A stretch of DNA of 35,025 bases from Rhodocyclales bacterium (GTDB lineage Bacteria > Pseudomonadota > Gammaproteobacteria > Burkholderiales > Rhodocyclaceae). A program made the position numbers and the translations under genes. A model generated the notes under the pieces. It made no database searches. It was not told where the DNA came from and worked only from the letters and a program-made list of their open reading frames with translations. The DNA lies in the NCBI GenBank assembly GCA_028292485.1, contig JAQGMG010000049.1, positions 1 to 35,025 of the forward strand, given 5' to 3'. Below are positions 19,732-28,680 of the stretch, one piece after another (within the stretch, counting starts at the first letter, position 1; each line of letters starts with the position of its first letter).

Positions 19732-19858
19732 CGTCATTCCCGCGAAAGCGGGAATCCACTTTGTGGCACGGACGAGCATCGCGTAGAAGTGGATTCCCGC
19801 TTTGCGAGCTTTCCGCTCATGCGGAAATGCCTGCTTACCCCGTTACGCGGGAATGACG
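19732..19858. repeat. REP/MITE-like palindromic element, copy 3, enlarged to 127 bp by a 42 bp insertion
   Basis: The left arm (19732-19760) is identical to copy 1 and the loop has the same GGCACGGACGAGCATC core. The right arm starts at 19788 but is broken after CCCGCTTT by 42 extra bases (19804-19845), then resumes with CGCGGGAATGACG. The extra DNA carries its own hairpin, TTTCCGC (19810-19816) and GCGGAAA (19821-19827) around TCAT. The element lies between the convergent desaturase and hppA genes. Confidence 0.9.
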
Positions 19859-19879
19859 GTTAAGTTGGTTCGAAGCAAA

Positions 19880-19920
19880 TAAAAACGCCCGAAGGCTGAG
19901 AGGCTTTCGGGCGTTTTCTT
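19880..19920. terminator. Bidirectional terminator between the desaturase gene and hppA
   Basis: AAAACGCCCGAA pairs with TTCGGGCGTTTT around a loop of about twelve bases. T runs occur on the plus strand after the stem and, by symmetry, on the minus strand. It lies 16 bases past the hppA stop and about 230 bases past the desaturase stop. Confidence 0.85.
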
Positions 19921-19936
19921 TCAAGCTACAACCTAC

Positions 19937-21988
19937 TTAGAGTAGCGGCACGATCAGCAGCGCAACCAGGTTGATGATCTTGATCAGCGGGTTGACTGCC
20001 GGGCCGGCCGTGTCCTTGTAGGGATCGCCGACCGTATCGCCGGTTACCGAGGCCTTGTGGCTTTCCGAGCCCTTGCCGCCGAAGTTGCCGTCTTCGATGT
20101 ACTTCTTGGCGTTATCCCACGCACCGCCGCCGGTGGTCATGGAGATGGCCACGAACAGGCCGGTCACGATGGTGCCCATCAGCATGCCGCCCAAGGCTTG
20201 CGGGCCAAGCAGCAAACCGACGATGATTGGCAGGAGTACCGGCAGCAATGACGGAATCATCATTTCCTTGATGGCTGATTTCGTCAGCATGTCGACAGCG
20301 CGCGAGTAATCGGGCTTGGCGCTGCCATCCATGATGCCGGCGATTTCCTTGAATTGGCGGCGTACTTCGACGACCACCGAGCCGGCCGCGCGGCCGACTG
20401 CTTCCATCGCCATGGCGCCGAACAGGTAGGGCACCAGACCGCCGATGAACAGGCCGATGATGACCATATGGTTGGACAGATCGAAAGTCAGATGATGGCC
20501 AGACGACTCCAGCGCATGCGTGTAGTCGGCAAACAGCACCAATGCAGCGAGGCCTGCCGAGCCAATGGCATAGCCCTTGGTGACGGCCTTGGTGGTGTTG
20601 CCGACAGCGTCCAGCGGATCGGTGATGGCGCGTACCGAGGCGGGCAGATCGGACATCTCCGCAATGCCACCGGCATTGTCTGTGATCGGGCCGTAGGCGT
20701 CGAGGGCGACGATGATGCCCGTCATCGACAGCATGGAGGTGGCGGCGATGGCGATGCCGTAAAGACCAGCAAGCGAGTAGGACACCCAGATCGCCGCGCA
20801 GACGGCAATGACTGGCGCCGCGGTGGACTTCATCGATACGCCGAGGCCGGCAATGATGTTGGTGCCATGGCCCGTCTGTGAGGCGGCGGCCACGTGCCTT
20901 ACCGGCGCGTACTCGGTGCCGGTGTAGTACTCGGTGATCCACACCATCAGGCCGGTAAGCACGAGGCCAACGGCTGTTGCGCCGAACAGCCGCATCTGGG
21001 CGCCGCCGTCGATGCCCAGCGCAGTGTTGAGCAGGTCGTCTGGAACGAGACGCTGCGTAACGAAATAGAAGGCGACCAGTGCGATCAGTCCCGCAACGAT
21101 CAGGCCGCGATACAGCGCGTTCATGATCTTGCTGCCGGGCGTTACCTTGACGAAGAAGCAGCCGACGATGGAGGCCACGATGGCTGTCGCACCGAGTGCC
21201 AGGGGGTATGACACACCTACCATCGGCGCGCTACCCAAGGTCAGCGCGCCGAGGATCATGGTGGCGATCAAGGTCACGGCGTAGGTCTCGAACAGGTCGG
21301 CTGCCATGCCTGCGCAGTCACCGACGTTATCGCCGACGTTGTCGGCAATGACGGCGGGATTGCGCGGGTCGTCTTCCGGGATGCCCGCTTCGACCTTGCC
21401 GACCAGGTCGGCACCGACGTCCGCGCCCTTGGTGAAAATGCCGCCGCCCAGTCGCGCGAAGATGGATATCAGCGAGGCGCCGAAGGCCAGGCCGATGAGG
21501 GGCTTGAGTGTCGTCGAGAGTGAGGCCGATACATCGGCGTAGCGCTGAAGCACGCCGTAATAGCCGGCGACGCCGAGCAGTGCCAGGCCAGCGACCAGCA
21601 TGCCGGTAATGGCGCCGCCGCGAAATGCCACATCGAACGCTGCAGCCAGACCACTGCGTGCGGCTTCGGCGGTGCGCACATTGGCGCGCACTGAAACATT
21701 CATGCCGATGTAACCGGCAGCGCCTGAGAGGATCGCGCCGATGGCAAAACCCACTCCGGTCGGCCAGCCAAGGGTGAAGCCGATGACGAGGAAGAGCACG
21801 ACGCCGACCATGGCGATGGTGGTGTATTGGCGATTGAGGTAAGCCGCCGCGCCAATCTGGATGGCTTGCGCGATTTCCTGCATGCGTGCGTTGCCAGCGG
21901 GCCGCGCGAGTATCCACCGCGTGGTGAGAACCCCGTAAAGTACGGCCAGCAAGGCGCTGCCCAACGCAAACCAGAGCACTTCCGACAT
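19937..21988 (-). CDS. hppA: Membrane proton-translocating pyrophosphatase, K+-independent type
   Basis: HppA couples hydrolysis of cytoplasmic pyrophosphate to proton export across the inner membrane. The 683-residue product has the family's long series of membrane helices and its substrate motifs: [20 protein letters not shown] (187-206), [19 protein letters not shown] (216-234), [10 protein letters not shown] (436-445) and, near the C terminus, [14 protein letters not shown] and [15 protein letters not shown]. The GNTTKA segment has Lys467, where K+-dependent members have Ala, so this should be the K+-independent, proton-pumping class (established family rule). ATG 21988 is chosen because AGGAGGAG (21996-22003) is seven bases upstream. 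The leader before that holds two tandem hairpins. Confidence 0.95.
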   Translation of the reverse strand: MSEVLWFALGSALLAVLYGVLTTRWILARPAGNARMQEIAQAIQIGAAAYLNRQYTTIAMVGVVLFLVIGFTLGWPTGVGFAIGAILSGAAGYIGMNVSVRANVRTAEAARSGLAAAFDVAFRGGAITGMLVAGLALLGVAGYYGVLQRYADVSASLSTTLKPLIGLAFGASLISIFARLGGGIFTKGADVGADLVGKVEAGIPEDDPRNPAVIADNVGDNVGDCAGMAADLFETYAVTLIATMILGALTLGSAPMVGVSYPLALGATAIVASIVGCFFVKVTPGSKIMNALYRGLIVAGLIALVAFYFVTQRLVPDDLLNTALGIDGGAQMRLFGATAVGLVLTGLMVWITEYYTGTEYAPVRHVAAASQTGHGTNIIAGLGVSMKSTAAPVIAVCAAIWVSYSLAGLYGIAIAATSMLSMTGIIVALDAYGPITDNAGGIAEMSDLPASVRAITDPLDAVGNTTKAVTKGYAIGSAGLAALVLFADYTHALESSGHHLTFDLSNHMVIIGLFIGGLVPYLFGAMAMEAVGRAAGSVVVEVRRQFKEIAGIMDGSAKPDYSRAVDMLTKSAIKEMMIPSLLPVLLPIIVGLLLGPQALGGMLMGTIVTGLFVAISMTTGGGAWDNAKKYIEDGNFGGKGSESHKASVTGDTVGDPYKDTAGPAVNPLIKIINLVALLIVPLL

Positions 21989-22023
21989 CGTGAAACTCCT
22001 CCTGTAAATGATTTTTGAGAGAG

Positions 22024-22057
22024 ACTGACGCCCGTCAGTGCCGCTCCCGGTGCGGCA
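22024..22057. repeat. Two tandem hairpins in the hppA leader
   Basis: ACTGAC/GTCAGT (22024-22029, 22034-22039) and TGCCGC/GCGGCA (22039-22044, 22052-22057) are perfect inverted repeats lying side by side, sharing one base, about 20 bases upstream of the hppA ribosome-binding site. If the hppA transcript begins further upstream, both would fold in its 5' leader. No known riboswitch class is recognised and no T run follows directly. Confidence 0.45.
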
Positions 22058-22146
22058 CGCTAACATCAGAAAGGGCGTTTGCGTGCACCGGGTTTTCCTG
22101 TAGGGCATAAAGCGACCGGTAGTATGCGGCTGCGGTATGCATTTTT

Positions 22147-22185
22147 GTTCATCATGAACGCGATTGCTGTCTTGAAACTGACAGC
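22147..22185. repeat. Two short inverted repeats between hppA and the FemAB-like gene
   Basis: GTTCAT-C-ATGAAC (22147-22159) and GCTGTC-N8-GACAGC (22166-22185) are perfect short palindromes. They lie after the stop of the FemAB-like gene and upstream of hppA, so they could be a weak 3' stem of the former or protein sites at the hppA promoter. No T run supports termination. Confidence 0.35.
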
Positions 22186-22221
22186 GGAATTAAGGTGTGA
22201 CGGCCGTATCAGGCTGTGACA

Positions 22222-23343
22222 TCAGGTTTGCCGGTCACGCTCCCGATAGGCCGAATGCTCCCCCAGTTCATTGATGTATTGCGCCATGCCAAGCGATTCG
22301 CGTTGCAGGAAGCGCGCGATGGCTTCGCGGAAATTTTCGTCGGCAATCCAGTGGAAAGATTGCGTTGGCGTCGGGTCCAGGCCGCGCGCCAGCTTGTGCT
22401 CGCCTTGCGCCCCACCTTCGAAGCGTTGCAGTTTGTGCTCGATGGCGTATTCGATGGGGCTGTAGTAACAGGCCTCGAAGTGCAGGCAGGAGACGTGTTC
22501 CAGTGCACCCCAGTAGCGACCATACAAGGCTGTGGCGTCGCGTATCAGCAAGCTCGATGCGATAGGCTGGCCGTCGCGCTGCGCCAGCAGCAACACGCAG
22601 TGCTCGGGCAGTTCAGCGCCGATCCGCTGAAAGAAATCCAGGTTGAGATACGGTGTGCCGCCGTGCTGGGCGTAGGTCATCGCATGGCAGCGATAGAAGA
22701 AATCCCAGTGCGCTTCTGTGATGTCATGGCCTTCAAGTACTTGCAGGGCGGTGCCGGACTCGGCGACCTTGCGCCGTTCCTGGCGAATCTTCTTGCGCTT
22801 GTCATGCGACATGCCGGCCAGGAAGTCTTCGAAGTGTCTGTAACCCTTGTTGTGCCAGTGGAACTGCACGCCATGACGTTGCAGCAAATCCTCCTGCGCC
22901 GACGGCAATTCCGTTTCGGGGAAAAGCAAGTGCAACGAGCTGTAAGCACTTGTGGCGGCATGGCCCAGCATGGCTTGCAGCAAGGCGCTGCGAGACTGGT
23001 CATCGCGCGCCAGCAGACGTGCGCCGGGCACCGGTGTGAAGGGCACGGCGCACAGCCATTTGGGATAGTAGGAGGAGCCATGACGAGCATAGGCTTCGGC
23101 CCAGGCCCAGTCGAACACGTATTCGCCCCATGAGTGCGACTTGAGGTAAAGCGGTGCGGCAGCGCGCAGCGTTTCGTCCTCCCAGAGTGTCGCGTGAGCT
23201 GGCGCCCAGCCGGTGCGCGGGCCGACGCTGCCGGAGCTCTCCAGCGCCGCCAGAAAGGCGTGGCGTACGAAAGGCTGGCCGTCGTGCAGGGCGTCCCACG
23301 CCTGGGCGGGAATCTGGCGGATGTCTTCGATGATTCGGAACAT
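22222..23343 (-). CDS. FemAB/GNAT-like acyltransferase family protein (peptidogalycan-type)
   Basis: The 373-residue soluble product matches what I know of the proteobacterial family of GNAT-fold proteins related to FemAB (often annotated 'GNAT family N-acetyltransferase' or 'peptidogalycan biosynthesis protein'). Typical stretches are QPFVRHAFLAALESSGSVG near residue 23, APLYLKSHSWGEYVFDWAWA near 63, GMSHDKRKKIRQERR near 180, YLNLDFFQRIG, and the C-terminal GAQGEHKLARGLDP with SFHWIAD. The substrate is not known for this family and I infer none. The start ATG 23343 lies 110 bases from the divergent nadE start. It is a single-gene unit by its surroundings. Confidence 0.75.
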   Translation of the reverse strand: MFRIIEDIRQIPAQAWDALHDGQPFVRHAFLAALESSGSVGPRTGWAPAHATLWEDETLRAAAPLYLKSHSWGEYVFDWAWAEAYARHGSSYYPKWLCAVPFTPVPGARLLARDDQSRSALLQAMLGHAATSAYSSLHLLFPETELPSAQEDLLQRHGVQFHWHNKGYRHFEDFLAGMSHDKRKKIRQERRKVAESGTALQVLEGHDITEAHWDFFYRCHAMTYAQHGGTPYLNLDFFQRIGAELPEHCVLLLAQRDGQPIASSLLIRDATALYGRYWGALEHVSCLHFEACYYSPIEYAIEHKLQRFEGGAQGEHKLARGLDPTPTQSFHWIADENFREAIARFLQRESLGMAQYINELGEHSAYRERDRQT

Positions 23344-23453
23344 GGGTATCGGGCGGGGCAGGAGGGCGTAAGGACAAGGTATAGTTTCAACTGGCCCGAT
23401 GGCAAGACTTCAGCGGCAGCAAAACCCTTAGTGACAATGCAAGTGACGATAGC

Positions 23454-25109
23454 GTGACAACAGTAAGTTCATTCCCCGCAACCGCTAACGTGCCCAATAC
23501 GGTGCTCAAGATTGCCGTCGCGCAGATCAACTGCGTGGTCGGCGATATCGCGGGCAACGCGCGCTTGCTGCGCGACGCGGCACTCGCTGCACGCGCGGCG
23601 GGAGCCGACATTCTTGTCGCCCCCGAGCTCGCATTGTGCGGCTATCCGCCCGAAGACCTGCTGACGCGGGAAGATTTCTACCAGGCCTGCGAACGTGAGC
23701 TTGCGGCCCTGGCGGAGGGCACGCGCGGCATCGATGTGCTGGTTGGCCATCCTGAACTCGCCGTAACGGGTTGCCACAATGCGGCTTCGCTGCTGCGTGA
23801 TGGCAAGGTACTGCATACCTATCATAAGCTGCGTCTGCCGAACTACGAGGTTTTCGACGAAGTCCGTTATTTCAAGCCCGGCGAGGGGCCGTGCGTTTTT
23901 GAAGTAAAGGGCGTCAAGGTTGGCGTGAATATCTGCGCTGATGTGTGGGAACGTGGCCCCGCCGAGGCGGCTGCGGCTGCGGGCGCAGAATTGTTGCTGG
24001 TGCTCAACGCGTCGCCGTATCACATGAACAAGCAGCAGCAGCGCTACGAAGTGCTGCGCGAACGCATTGCCGATGGTGGCATGGCGGTGGTGTACTGCAA
24101 TCTCGTCGGCGGACAGGACGAACTGGTGTTCGATGGCGCTTCTTTCGCTTTGAACGCCAATGGCGAGCTTGCCTATCAGGCCGCCTCTTTCGAAGAGCGG
24201 CTCGATATTCTCGAGTATGCCAATGGCAAAATCGTCTCCGGCGCTTTTACGGAAGCGGCATCCATCGAGGCCGAGGTCTACGCGGCGCTGAAGCTTGGCG
24301 TGCGCGACTATCTTGGCAAGAACGGCTTCCCGTCGGCGATCATCGGGCTGTCCGGCGGCATCGATTCGGCGCTGACGCTGTGTATTGCTGTTGATGCGCT
24401 TGGCGCGGAGCGGGTCAGGGCGGTCATGATGCCCTCACCCTACACGGCGCAGATGAGCCTGGATGATTCGCGCGAGCTGGTGCGCGCGCTGGGTGTGCGC
24501 TATGACGAATTGCTGATCGAGCCCGCGATGCGAACCTTCGAGCAGATGCTGACACCGCTGTTCGAAGGCCGGCCAAGCGACACGACGGAAGAAAACCTGC
24601 AGGCGCGCATTCGCGGCATGAACCTCATGGCGCTCTCCAACAAGCTCGGTGGCATCGTCCTGACCACGGGCAACAAGAGCGAGATGGCGGTGGGGTACGC
24701 GACCCTGTATGGCGATATGGCAGGCGGCTTTGCCGTGATCAAGGACATTCTCAAAACCTTCGTCTATCGTCTGTGCCGCTACCGAAATACGCTGTCGCCA
24801 GTGATTCCCGAAAACATCATCGTGCGTCCGCCGTCGGCCGAACTAAAGCCCGATCAGAAGGACCAGGACTCGCTGCCTCCCTACGAAGTGCTCGATGCCA
24901 TCATCGAAGCCTATATGGAATGCAACGCAAGTCCGCGCGAGATCATCGCCATGGGCTACGCCGAAACTGACGTGCGCCGCGTGGTAGCCATGCTCAAGCG
25001 CAATGAATACAAACGTCGGCAATCGCCCGTCGGTATTCGTGTTTCGCGGCGCGGATTCGGCAAGGACTGGCGCTACCCGATTACCAACCGTTATCAGGAT
25101 GAGTATTGA
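23454..25109 (+). CDS. nadE: Glutamine-dependent NAD+ synthetase
   Basis: NadE completes NAD synthesis by amidating deamido-NAD, using ATP and glutamine and releasing AMP and pyrophosphate. The 551-residue product has an N-terminal nitrilase-fold glutaminase domain with the triad Glu58 (APELALCGYPPEDLL), Lys125 (HKLRLPNYEVFDE) and Cys161 (VNICADVW). The synthetase domain carries the pyrophosphate-binding loop SGGIDS at 300-305 and TGNKSEMAVGYATLYGDMAGG. The chosen start is GTG 23454; a second GTG at 23490 lies closer to the conserved region and cannot be excluded, since neither has a clear ribosome-binding site. A PII gene follows after 107 bases in the same direction. Confidence 0.94.
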   Translation: MTTVSSFPATANVPNTVLKIAVAQINCVVGDIAGNARLLRDAALAARAAGADILVAPELALCGYPPEDLLTREDFYQACERELAALAEGTRGIDVLVGHPELAVTGCHNAASLLRDGKVLHTYHKLRLPNYEVFDEVRYFKPGEGPCVFEVKGVKVGVNICADVWERGPAEAAAAAGAELLLVLNASPYHMNKQQQRYEVLRERIADGGMAVVYCNLVGGQDELVFDGASFALNANGELAYQAASFEERLDILEYANGKIVSGAFTEAASIEAEVYAALKLGVRDYLGKNGFPSAIIGLSGGIDSALTLCIAVDALGAERVRAVMMPSPYTAQMSLDDSRELVRALGVRYDELLIEPAMRTFEQMLTPLFEGRPSDTTEENLQARIRGMNLMALSNKLGGIVLTTGNKSEMAVGYATLYGDMAGGFAVIKDILKTFVYRLCRYRNTLSPVIPENIIVRPPSAELKPDQKDQDSLPPYEVLDAIIEAYMECNASPREIIAMGYAETDVRRVVAMLKRNEYKRRQSPVGIRVSRRGFGKDWRYPITNRYQDEY

Positions 25110-25183
25110 AAGAGCGGTATTGAAAGAGAGCAAGGGACGCACCCGGCACAACGCCGTCCGCTATACTTGCAAAAATTCTGTAA

Positions 25184-25555
<372 letters not shown>

Positions 25556-25570
25556 GTTCGCACACACATG

Positions 25571-25600
25571 AAAAAGCCGCCAGATACTGGCGGCTTTTTT
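25571..25600. terminator. Factor-independent terminator after glnB
   Basis: AAAAAGCCGCCAG / CTGGCGGCTTTTTT forms a perfect stem around ATA, followed by T on the plus strand and by T on the minus strand after the reverse stem. It can serve glnB (+) and also the leftward smr transcript (-). Confidence 0.9.
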
Positions 25601-25632
25601 CATTGTTTCTTTAATTTCTTCCAGAATTACAT

Positions 25633-25717
25633 CGTCATTCCCGCGAAAGCGGGAATCCACTTTATGGCACGGACGCGCATCGCGTAGAAGTGGATTCCCG
25701 CGTTCGCGGGAATGACG
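25633..25717. repeat. REP/MITE-like palindromic element, copy 4 (85 bp)
   Basis: The left arm at 25633-25661 is identical to copy 1. The right arm at 25689-25717 differs by one base (CGTTCGCG instead of CTTTCGCG). The 27-base loop is of the GGCACGGACG-GCATCGCGTAGA type. It lies between the glnB terminator and the smr stop, seven bases from the latter, in a convergent gap. Confidence 0.9.
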
Positions 25718-25724
25718 GCTTTGG

Positions 25725-26546
25725 CTAACGCTTGCCAGCGCGCATCAGCACCAGCAGCGCACCGGCGCCGCCGTCGTGGACTCGTGCCTGACAGTAGCCG
25801 AGTACATCGTCATAGTTCATCAGCCAGCCTGCTACCAGTTTCTTGAGCACCGGCTCTCTGCCTGGCGAGCCGAGCCCCTTGCCGTGAATCACGCGCACGC
25901 AGCGGATGTCGCGCTTGCGCCAGTCTGCAAAGGCAGCGGCCAGCAAGTCGCGTGCTTCGTCCCGGTTGGCGCCATGCAGATCCAGTTGTGCCTGGACGAC
26001 CCAACGGCCGCGCCGAAGATCGCGTAGCGTGGTACGCGGGATGCCTGTCTTGAGGTAATACAACTCGTCGCCACCTTCAAGTACCAATTCGAGTGGCGTC
26101 GGCGCGTAGATCGACTCGGCAAGCGCTGATTGTTCATCGCGATGATGCTGAACGGGAACCGGGTGCGGTTTGGGCGCTTCGATGAACACCTTGTCCGTAC
26201 GAATCGGCACGACGTCATGCAGCAATCTGGCGAGCAATTGTTCTTCGGGCAGGCCCGGGGTTGCAAGTGCGGGTTGCGACCAGTGTGGAGGTAGCCAGTC
26301 ATGTGGATGGGGGAGCGGCTTTTCAGGCGCTACGGGCGCCCGTTCTTTGCGACGCGGGACGGGTGGCGGAGAGGTTTTTCGCAGTTCGGCGTAGTCGGAT
26401 GCGGGCAAGGCACGCACATCCTTTACGGCAGTCTGGAACAGCAAACGGTCATCGACCGGCTCGCCACCTTTCGTGATGGGCGAGACCGGCCTTGACGCGA
26501 GTTTTTTCCTGAGTTCTGTGAGTGGCGGGAGCTTGCTGCGGCTCAT
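25725..26546 (-). CDS. Smr-domain protein (MutS2 C-terminal-like DNA/RNA endonuclease family)
   Basis: The 273-residue product has a C-terminal Smr domain with its two signatures: LDLHGANRDEAR near residue 192 and VIHGKGLGSPGREPVLKKLV near 219, ending in GGAGALLVLMR. Smr domains are known as nucleases; in E. coli a stand-alone relative (SmrB) acts on mRNA at collided ribosomes. The N-terminal 180 residues are charged, proline-rich and low in recognisable structure (KTSPPPVPRRKERAPVAP), which is common in the proteobacterial stand-alone family. It lies 37 bases downstream of trxB in the same direction, an arrangement that suggests one transcript. Confidence 0.88.
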   Translation of the reverse strand: MSRSKLPPLTELRKKLASRPVSPITKGGEPVDDRLLFQTAVKDVRALPASDYAELRKTSPPPVPRRKERAPVAPEKPLPHPHDWLPPHWSQPALATPGLPEEQLLARLLHDVVPIRTDKVFIEAPKPHPVPVQHHRDEQSALAESIYAPTPLELVLEGGDELYYLKTGIPRTTLRDLRRGRWVVQAQLDLHGANRDEARDLLAAAFADWRKRDIRCVRVIHGKGLGSPGREPVLKKLVAGWLMNYDDVLGYCQARVHDGGAGALLVLMRAGKR

Positions 26547-26583
26547 GAGTGTGTGCCGGGCAACGCCGCCCGCCGTGGTGGAT

Positions 26584-27564
<981 letters not shown>

Positions 27565-27589
27565 TCAGGCAGAACTTGTGATGTCTTTA

Positions 27590-27595
27590 ATTATA
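27590..27595 (-). promoter_or_regulatory. Probable -10 element of the trxB promoter
   Basis: TATAAT on the minus strand lies 49 bases before the trxB start. No sequence near TTGACA occurs at 16-18 bases upstream, so this promoter would be weak or need an activator. Confidence 0.45.
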
Positions 27596-27783
27596 ACGGA
27601 GGCCCGTTCGTAGGCCGCTTATGAACCCGATAGTTCGTGGCAATGGACAGAAGAAGCTCGGAAGAGGGCCTGTTGGCGCGGCATTGCGACCGGTCCGCCA
27701 GAAAGGCTAAAGATTCCGCAGCATGTAACCGTTCATCTATACTCCCGACGACCAGCCAAGAGAGCTTGCTTCGTCAAGGAACA

Positions 27784-27803
27784 AAGTCACAATCAAGTCA
27801 CAA
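27784..27803. repeat. Direct repeat AAGTCACAA x2, 11-base period
   Basis: AAGTCACAA occurs at 27784-27792 and again at 27795-27803. A spacing of 11 places both on the same face of the helix, about 97-116 bases upstream of the Crp-like gene. TCACA is also the half-site of Crp-family operators, so autoregulation is possible but unproven. Confidence 0.4.
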
Positions 27804-27841
27804 CTGATGTTGGCAATGACCCCGCTTCGGCCCGGTCGAGA

Positions 27842-27866
27842 GACCTGACAGTCGGAAGTTCAGGTC
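27842..27866. repeat. Inverted repeat GACCTGA-N11-TCAGGTC upstream of the Crp-like gene
   Basis: A perfect 7-base inverted repeat lies 34-58 bases before the start codon. It could be a protein site overlapping the promoter, or a hairpin in the leader. No matching family of sites is recognised. Confidence 0.45.
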
Positions 27867-27899
27867 GCACATCAAGTTATTGAGTCATGGAGACCCGGC

Positions 27900-28571
27900 A
27901 TGTTGAACGCGAACCACGTATCTGTCACAGCTCTCAGAACCTTGCCCATGTTTCAGGGTATCGCACCGGAGCGTCTCGAGACCGTCGCGCGTTGTGCCAT
28001 GCTGCGCCGCGTTTCGCGTGGTACTGCGGTGGTGCTGGCAGGCGACACCACTGACAACGTCTATTTCGTGCTCAATGGCAATCTCAAGGTCATCGTCAGC
28101 GATGAAGATGGCCGCGAAGTGATTCTCACCATGCTGGGTCAGGGCGACATCTTCGGCGAAATGGGCGTTGTCGATGAAGAACCACGCTCCGCCACTGTTA
28201 CCGCCGTGTCGCCGGTCGATCTCGTGGTTATCGCACAAGCCGATTTTCGCCACCTGCTGCAGGAAAATTTCGAGCTGTGTCTGCGCATCATGGGCAGTCT
28301 GGCGCAACGCTTGCGCGAAGCCGATCGCAAGATCGAAAGCCTGGCGCTGATGGACGTTTATGGCCGCGTCGCGCGCCTGTTGCTCGATATGGCCGAGACC
28401 ACGGATGGTCAGACCATCGTGCGCAAGAAAATATCCAAGCAGGATATCGCCAAGATGATTGGCGCCTCCCGCGAGATGGTGTCCCGCGTCATGAAGGATC
28501 TGCAAACGCGCGGCCTCATCGACGAAACCGACTCTGGCGTGATCCTCTACGAGCAGATCAACGCTGTTTGA
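27900..28571 (+). CDS. Crp/Fnr-family transcriptional regulator
   Basis: The 223-residue product has an N-terminal cyclic-nucleotide-binding-type beta barrel (LFxG-type start FQGIAPERLETVARC near 18, GDTTDNVYFVLNGNLKV near 48) and a phosphate-cassette-like segment FGEMGVVDEEPRSATV (84-99). GE and the RSA stretch are kept, so cAMP or another cyclic nucleotide could bind. A long dimer helix follows, then the winged helix-turn-helix ISKQDIAKMIGASREMVSRVMKDLQTRG near 177-204. There is no N-terminal cysteine cluster, so it is not an iron-sulphur Fnr. GGAG lies seven bases before the ATG. The true ligand and regulon are unknown. Confidence 0.85.
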   Translation: MLNANHVSVTALRTLPMFQGIAPERLETVARCAMLRRVSRGTAVVLAGDTTDNVYFVLNGNLKVIVSDEDGREVILTMLGQGDIFGEMGVVDEEPRSATVTAVSPVDLVVIAQADFRHLLQENFELCLRIMGSLAQRLREADRKIESLALMDVYGRVARLLLDMAETTDGQTIVRKKISKQDIAKMIGASREMVSRVMKDLQTRGLIDETDSGVILYEQINAV

Positions 28572-28636
28572 TTGCGTGCTGCCCGCCGTCCGGCAAGGTA
28601 AAGCCGGGAAGGGCGGTCTGTACCGGTGCAGCACGC

Positions 28637-28642
28637 TATAAT
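28637..28642 (+). promoter_or_regulatory. Probable -10 element of the ftsK promoter
   Basis: A perfect TATAAT lies 38 bases before the ftsK ATG and 65 bases after the stop of the Crp-like gene. No clear -35 hexamer is found at 16-18 bases upstream. Confidence 0.45.
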
Positions 28643-28680
28643 CCGGCATTCTCATAGCCCGGTCGTTGCCGCGCCTATCC

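Noticed and set aside
28591-28607. Terminator after the Crp-like gene (CCGGC/GCCGG)
   Set aside because: The stem is five pairs and no T run follows.
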